A stretch of DNA of 64,000 bases from NCBI RefSeq assembly GCF_014201805.1, contig NZ_JACHFK010000003.1, forward strand, positions 62,001 through 126,000, in the 5' to 3' direction. The translations under genes and the position numbers were made by a program. Under the pieces are notes generated by a model. That model was not told the DNA's origin. It did no database searches and saw only the letters and a list, made by a program, of their open reading frames with translations. Positions 61,897 to 64,000 of this stretch are shown here, piece by piece; the stretch's first letter is position 1; each line of letters opens with the position of its first letter. The stretch comes from Deinococcus metalli (lineage in GTDB: Bacteria > Deinococcota > Deinococci > Deinococcales > Deinococcaceae).

Positions 61897-62730
61897 TCAC
61901 GGCCGGGTGGCATCCACGAAGCGCTCCCGGCCGGTCAGATCCGCGTGCACCGTGACGGCCCACCCGGCGGTGTCCAGGTCGTGCGCCAGCGTGCGGACGT
62001 TGCGCGGATCGAGTTCCAGCAGCAGCCGCCCGCCGGGGACCAGCGCGGCCGTCGCCCCTGCGGCCAGCCGCCGGGCGATGTCCAGGCCGTCCGGGCCGCT
62101 GTAGAGGGCCAGGGTGGGGTCGTGCTCCACCTCGGGCGAGGCACCCGTGCGGTCGGCGTCCGGCAGGTACGGGGGGTTGGAGACGATCACGTCGAAGACG
62201 CCGGGCACGCCGTCCAGCAGGTCGGCATGCAGGATGGTCACGTCCAGACCGTTGCGGCGGGCGTTCTCCCGGGCCAGCGTCAGGGTGCCCTCGCTGACGT
62301 CGGTGGCGGTGACCCGCGCGTCCGGCCGGGCCGCCCGGATGCCTAGCGCCAGCGCGCCGGTGCCGGTGCCCACGTCCAGCACGCGCGGCGCAGTCACGCC
62401 GGCCAGCGCGCGGAGACTCAGGTGCAGCAGCCACTCGGTCTCCGGGCGGGGCACCAGGGCGCGCGGATCGGCAGCCAACAGCACACCGCCCCACTCCAGC
62501 GGGCCCAGCAGGTACTGGAGCGGCTCACGCGCGGCCCGGCGCGCCAGCAGCGCCGAGAGCGTGGCCTCCTCGGCGGGCGTGACGGGCAAGTCGCCGCCCG
62601 TGACGAGGGCGGTGGGGCTCACGTTCAGGGCGTGCAGCAGCAGCGCGCGGGCGTCCACCTCCGGGGAGGGCACGCCCGCGCGCGTGAGCTGCTCCGTCGC
62701 CGCGCGCAGCCGCTCACGCCGCGTGGGCAC
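61897..62730 (-). CDS. prmC: Release-factor glutamine methyltransferase
   Basis: Methylates the GGQ glutamine of peptide release factors with SAM. The 277-residue protein has an N-terminal helical domain ([16 protein letters not shown]), the PRPETEW motif near 93-99, the SAM-binding [12 protein letters not shown] near 118, and the catalytic NPPY near 184-187. Length is normal. The GTG start at 62730 directly follows the TGA of the jag gene (TGAGTG), so the two are translated in tandem. Confidence 0.95.
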   Translation of the reverse strand: MPTRRERLRAATEQLTRAGVPSPEVDARALLLHALNVSPTALVTGGDLPVTPAEEATLSALLARRAAREPLQYLLGPLEWGGVLLAADPRALVPRPETEWLLHLSLRALAGVTAPRVLDVGTGTGALALGIRAARPDARVTATDVSEGTLTLARENARRNGLDVTILHADLLDGVPGVFDVIVSNPPYLPDADRTGASPEVEHDPTLALYSGPDGLDIARRLAAGATAALVPGGRLLLELDPRNVRTLAHDLDTAGWAVTVHADLTGRERFVDATRP

Positions 62731-63315
<585 letters not shown>

Positions 63316-63386
63316 GCTCCGCAGTCTACAGTGCGCCTCTCACTTCTCTCCCACGCAGGGCGCGTCCAGGGCGCGGCCCCGCGCCG

Positions 63387-63857
63387 TCACTCCGGGGGCC
63401 GCGCCGCGTGCGCCGCGAAGGCCCGCGCGCTGCGTTCCAGCATGGCGTACACGTCCTCGAAGCCGTCTGGGCCGCCGTAGTACGGGTCCGGGACGTCCGC
63501 GCCGGGCGCCTCAGCGTCAAAGTCGCGTATCAGCACGACGCGGGCCCGCGCGCCCGGCGGACTCTGATGCCGGGCGTCGGCCGCGTTCTGGGCGTCCATG
63601 GCGAGGATCACGTCCTGGGTGTGGAAGTCTGCCGTGCTCAGCTGCCGGGCGCGGCCGTCCAGCGTCAGGCCGTGGCGCCGGGCCACCTCGCGGCTGCGCG
63701 GATCGGCGGGGCGGCCCACGTGCCACTCGCCGGTGCCGGCCGAGTCCACCACGGCGCCGACCCCGGCGGCGTCCAGTTCCCGCCGCAGTAGCGCCTCCGC
63801 CAGCGGACTGCGGCAGATGTTGCCCAGGCACAGCGCCAGCACGCGCAGCGGCGTCAT
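63387..63857 (-). CDS. Low-molecular-weight protein tyrosine phosphatase
   Basis: A 156-residue phosphatase. The active-site loop LCLGNICRSPLAEAL (Cys10, Arg16) is a perfect C-x5-R-S, and the general-acid aspartate lies in VPDPYYGGPDGFEDVY near 127. It may dephosphorylate kinases for exopolysaccharide or act on other phosphotyrosines. The ATG at 63857 is preferred, since its ATGA overlaps the stop of the upstream DUF418 gene and the longer frame adds an unlikely prefix. Confidence 0.92.
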   Translation of the reverse strand: MTPLRVLALCLGNICRSPLAEALLRRELDAAGVGAVVDSAGTGEWHVGRPADPRSREVARRHGLTLDGRARQLSTADFHTQDVILAMDAQNAADARHQSPPGARARVVLIRDFDAEAPGADVPDPYYGGPDGFEDVYAMLERSARAFAAHAARPPE

Positions 63858-64000
63858 CGGCGCTCCCGTGTGTGCAGGCCGTACACCAGGGCGCGCACCA
63901 GCCATTCCATCGGGCCGGAGCCAGTACGCGCGAGCCACCAGCGGCTGACGGGCAGTTGCAGCAGCGCGACGGCCAGGGCCAGCGCCAGCGCGCTCAGCGC
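63854..64000 (-). CDS. DUF418 family membrane protein, C-terminal fragment
   Basis: The last 48 residues of a gene that continues beyond the window. A hydrophobic helix (ALALALAVALLQLPVSRWWL) is followed by GPMEWLVRALVYG, the ending typical of DUF418 proteins, where the (F/x)GPLEWLWR motif is common. The stop overlaps the ATG of the phosphatase gene by four bases, so the two are coupled. DUF418 proteins are multi-helix membrane proteins of uncertain function. Confidence 0.7.
   Translation of the reverse strand, partial: ALSALALALAVALLQLPVSRWWLARTGSGPMEWLVRALVYGLHTRERR

Overview
The window is G+C-rich, densely coded chromosome of a Deinococcus species. The best evidence is the cinA-thpR-recA operon (52102-55198), with each gene overlapping the next by ATGA. 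Supporting signs are a PriA lacking the Walker A and B residues (the pseudohelicase state described for D. radiodurans), a CsaB/DUF5693 pair, and many genes whose only promoter element is a TANNNT box 6-8 nt before the start codon, the leaderless pattern known in Deinococcus. No insertion sequence, CRISPR array, rRNA or phage gene was seen. One AT-richer stretch (about 15.3-16.9 kb) looks acquired.

Layout. 1-8.5 kb: end of comF, a tail-anchored mini-protein, mgsA, a DUF1206 membrane protein, bifunctional nadM-Nudix, a large Ig-repeat lipoprotein, and an MrfA-type repair helicase whose stop codon lies in the -35 box of tRNA-Gln. 8.8-15.3 kb: DUF4384 exported protein, EamA transporter, priA, a DinB-superfamily protein, ABC exporter. 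15.3-17.1 kb: island with one orphan gene. 17.1-25.2 kb: CobW GTPase, DUF2231, csaB-DUF5693, a Val/Leu-type dehydrogenase coupled to udk, and an E2-like protein with no lipoyl domain. 25.2-33.6 kb: fused siroheme-decarboxylase-like protein facing a RAM-domain protein, gmk, a macro-domain protein, two promoter-terminator modules, nth, LURP-like protein, def-fmt, TPR protein.

33.57-33.85 kb: an intergenic cluster of five perfect DnaA boxes, four of them in two 14-bp inverted repeats. 33.85-41.4 kb: NPCBM/beta-helix lipoprotein, surE, a padR operon with two paralogous membrane proteins, LysM-M23 peptidase, truA. 41.5-47.9 kb: acyl-CoA dehydrogenase, tRNA-His and tRNA-Leu, a repeat-bearing membrane protein, DUF177-moaC, a sugar nucleotidyltransferase, a Cys-rich copper-type protein. 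47.9-51.8 kb: two-component system and two secreted lipoproteins, one a phospholipase A2. 52.1-59.6 kb: recA operon, then a four-gene type IV pilin operon. 59.8-64 kb: birA-bioY, a Fur-family regulator, jag-prmC, a low-molecular-weight phosphatase and the end of a DUF418 gene.

Shared themes are DNA repair and replication restart (recA, cinA, thpR, priA, mrfA, nth, DnaA boxes), DNA uptake (comF, pilins, recA), cell-envelope building (csaB, DUF5693, M23, lipoproteins) and basal translation maturation (def, fmt, truA, prmC). Starts were chosen from Shine-Dalgarno sequences, leaderless -10 spacing and gene overlaps.
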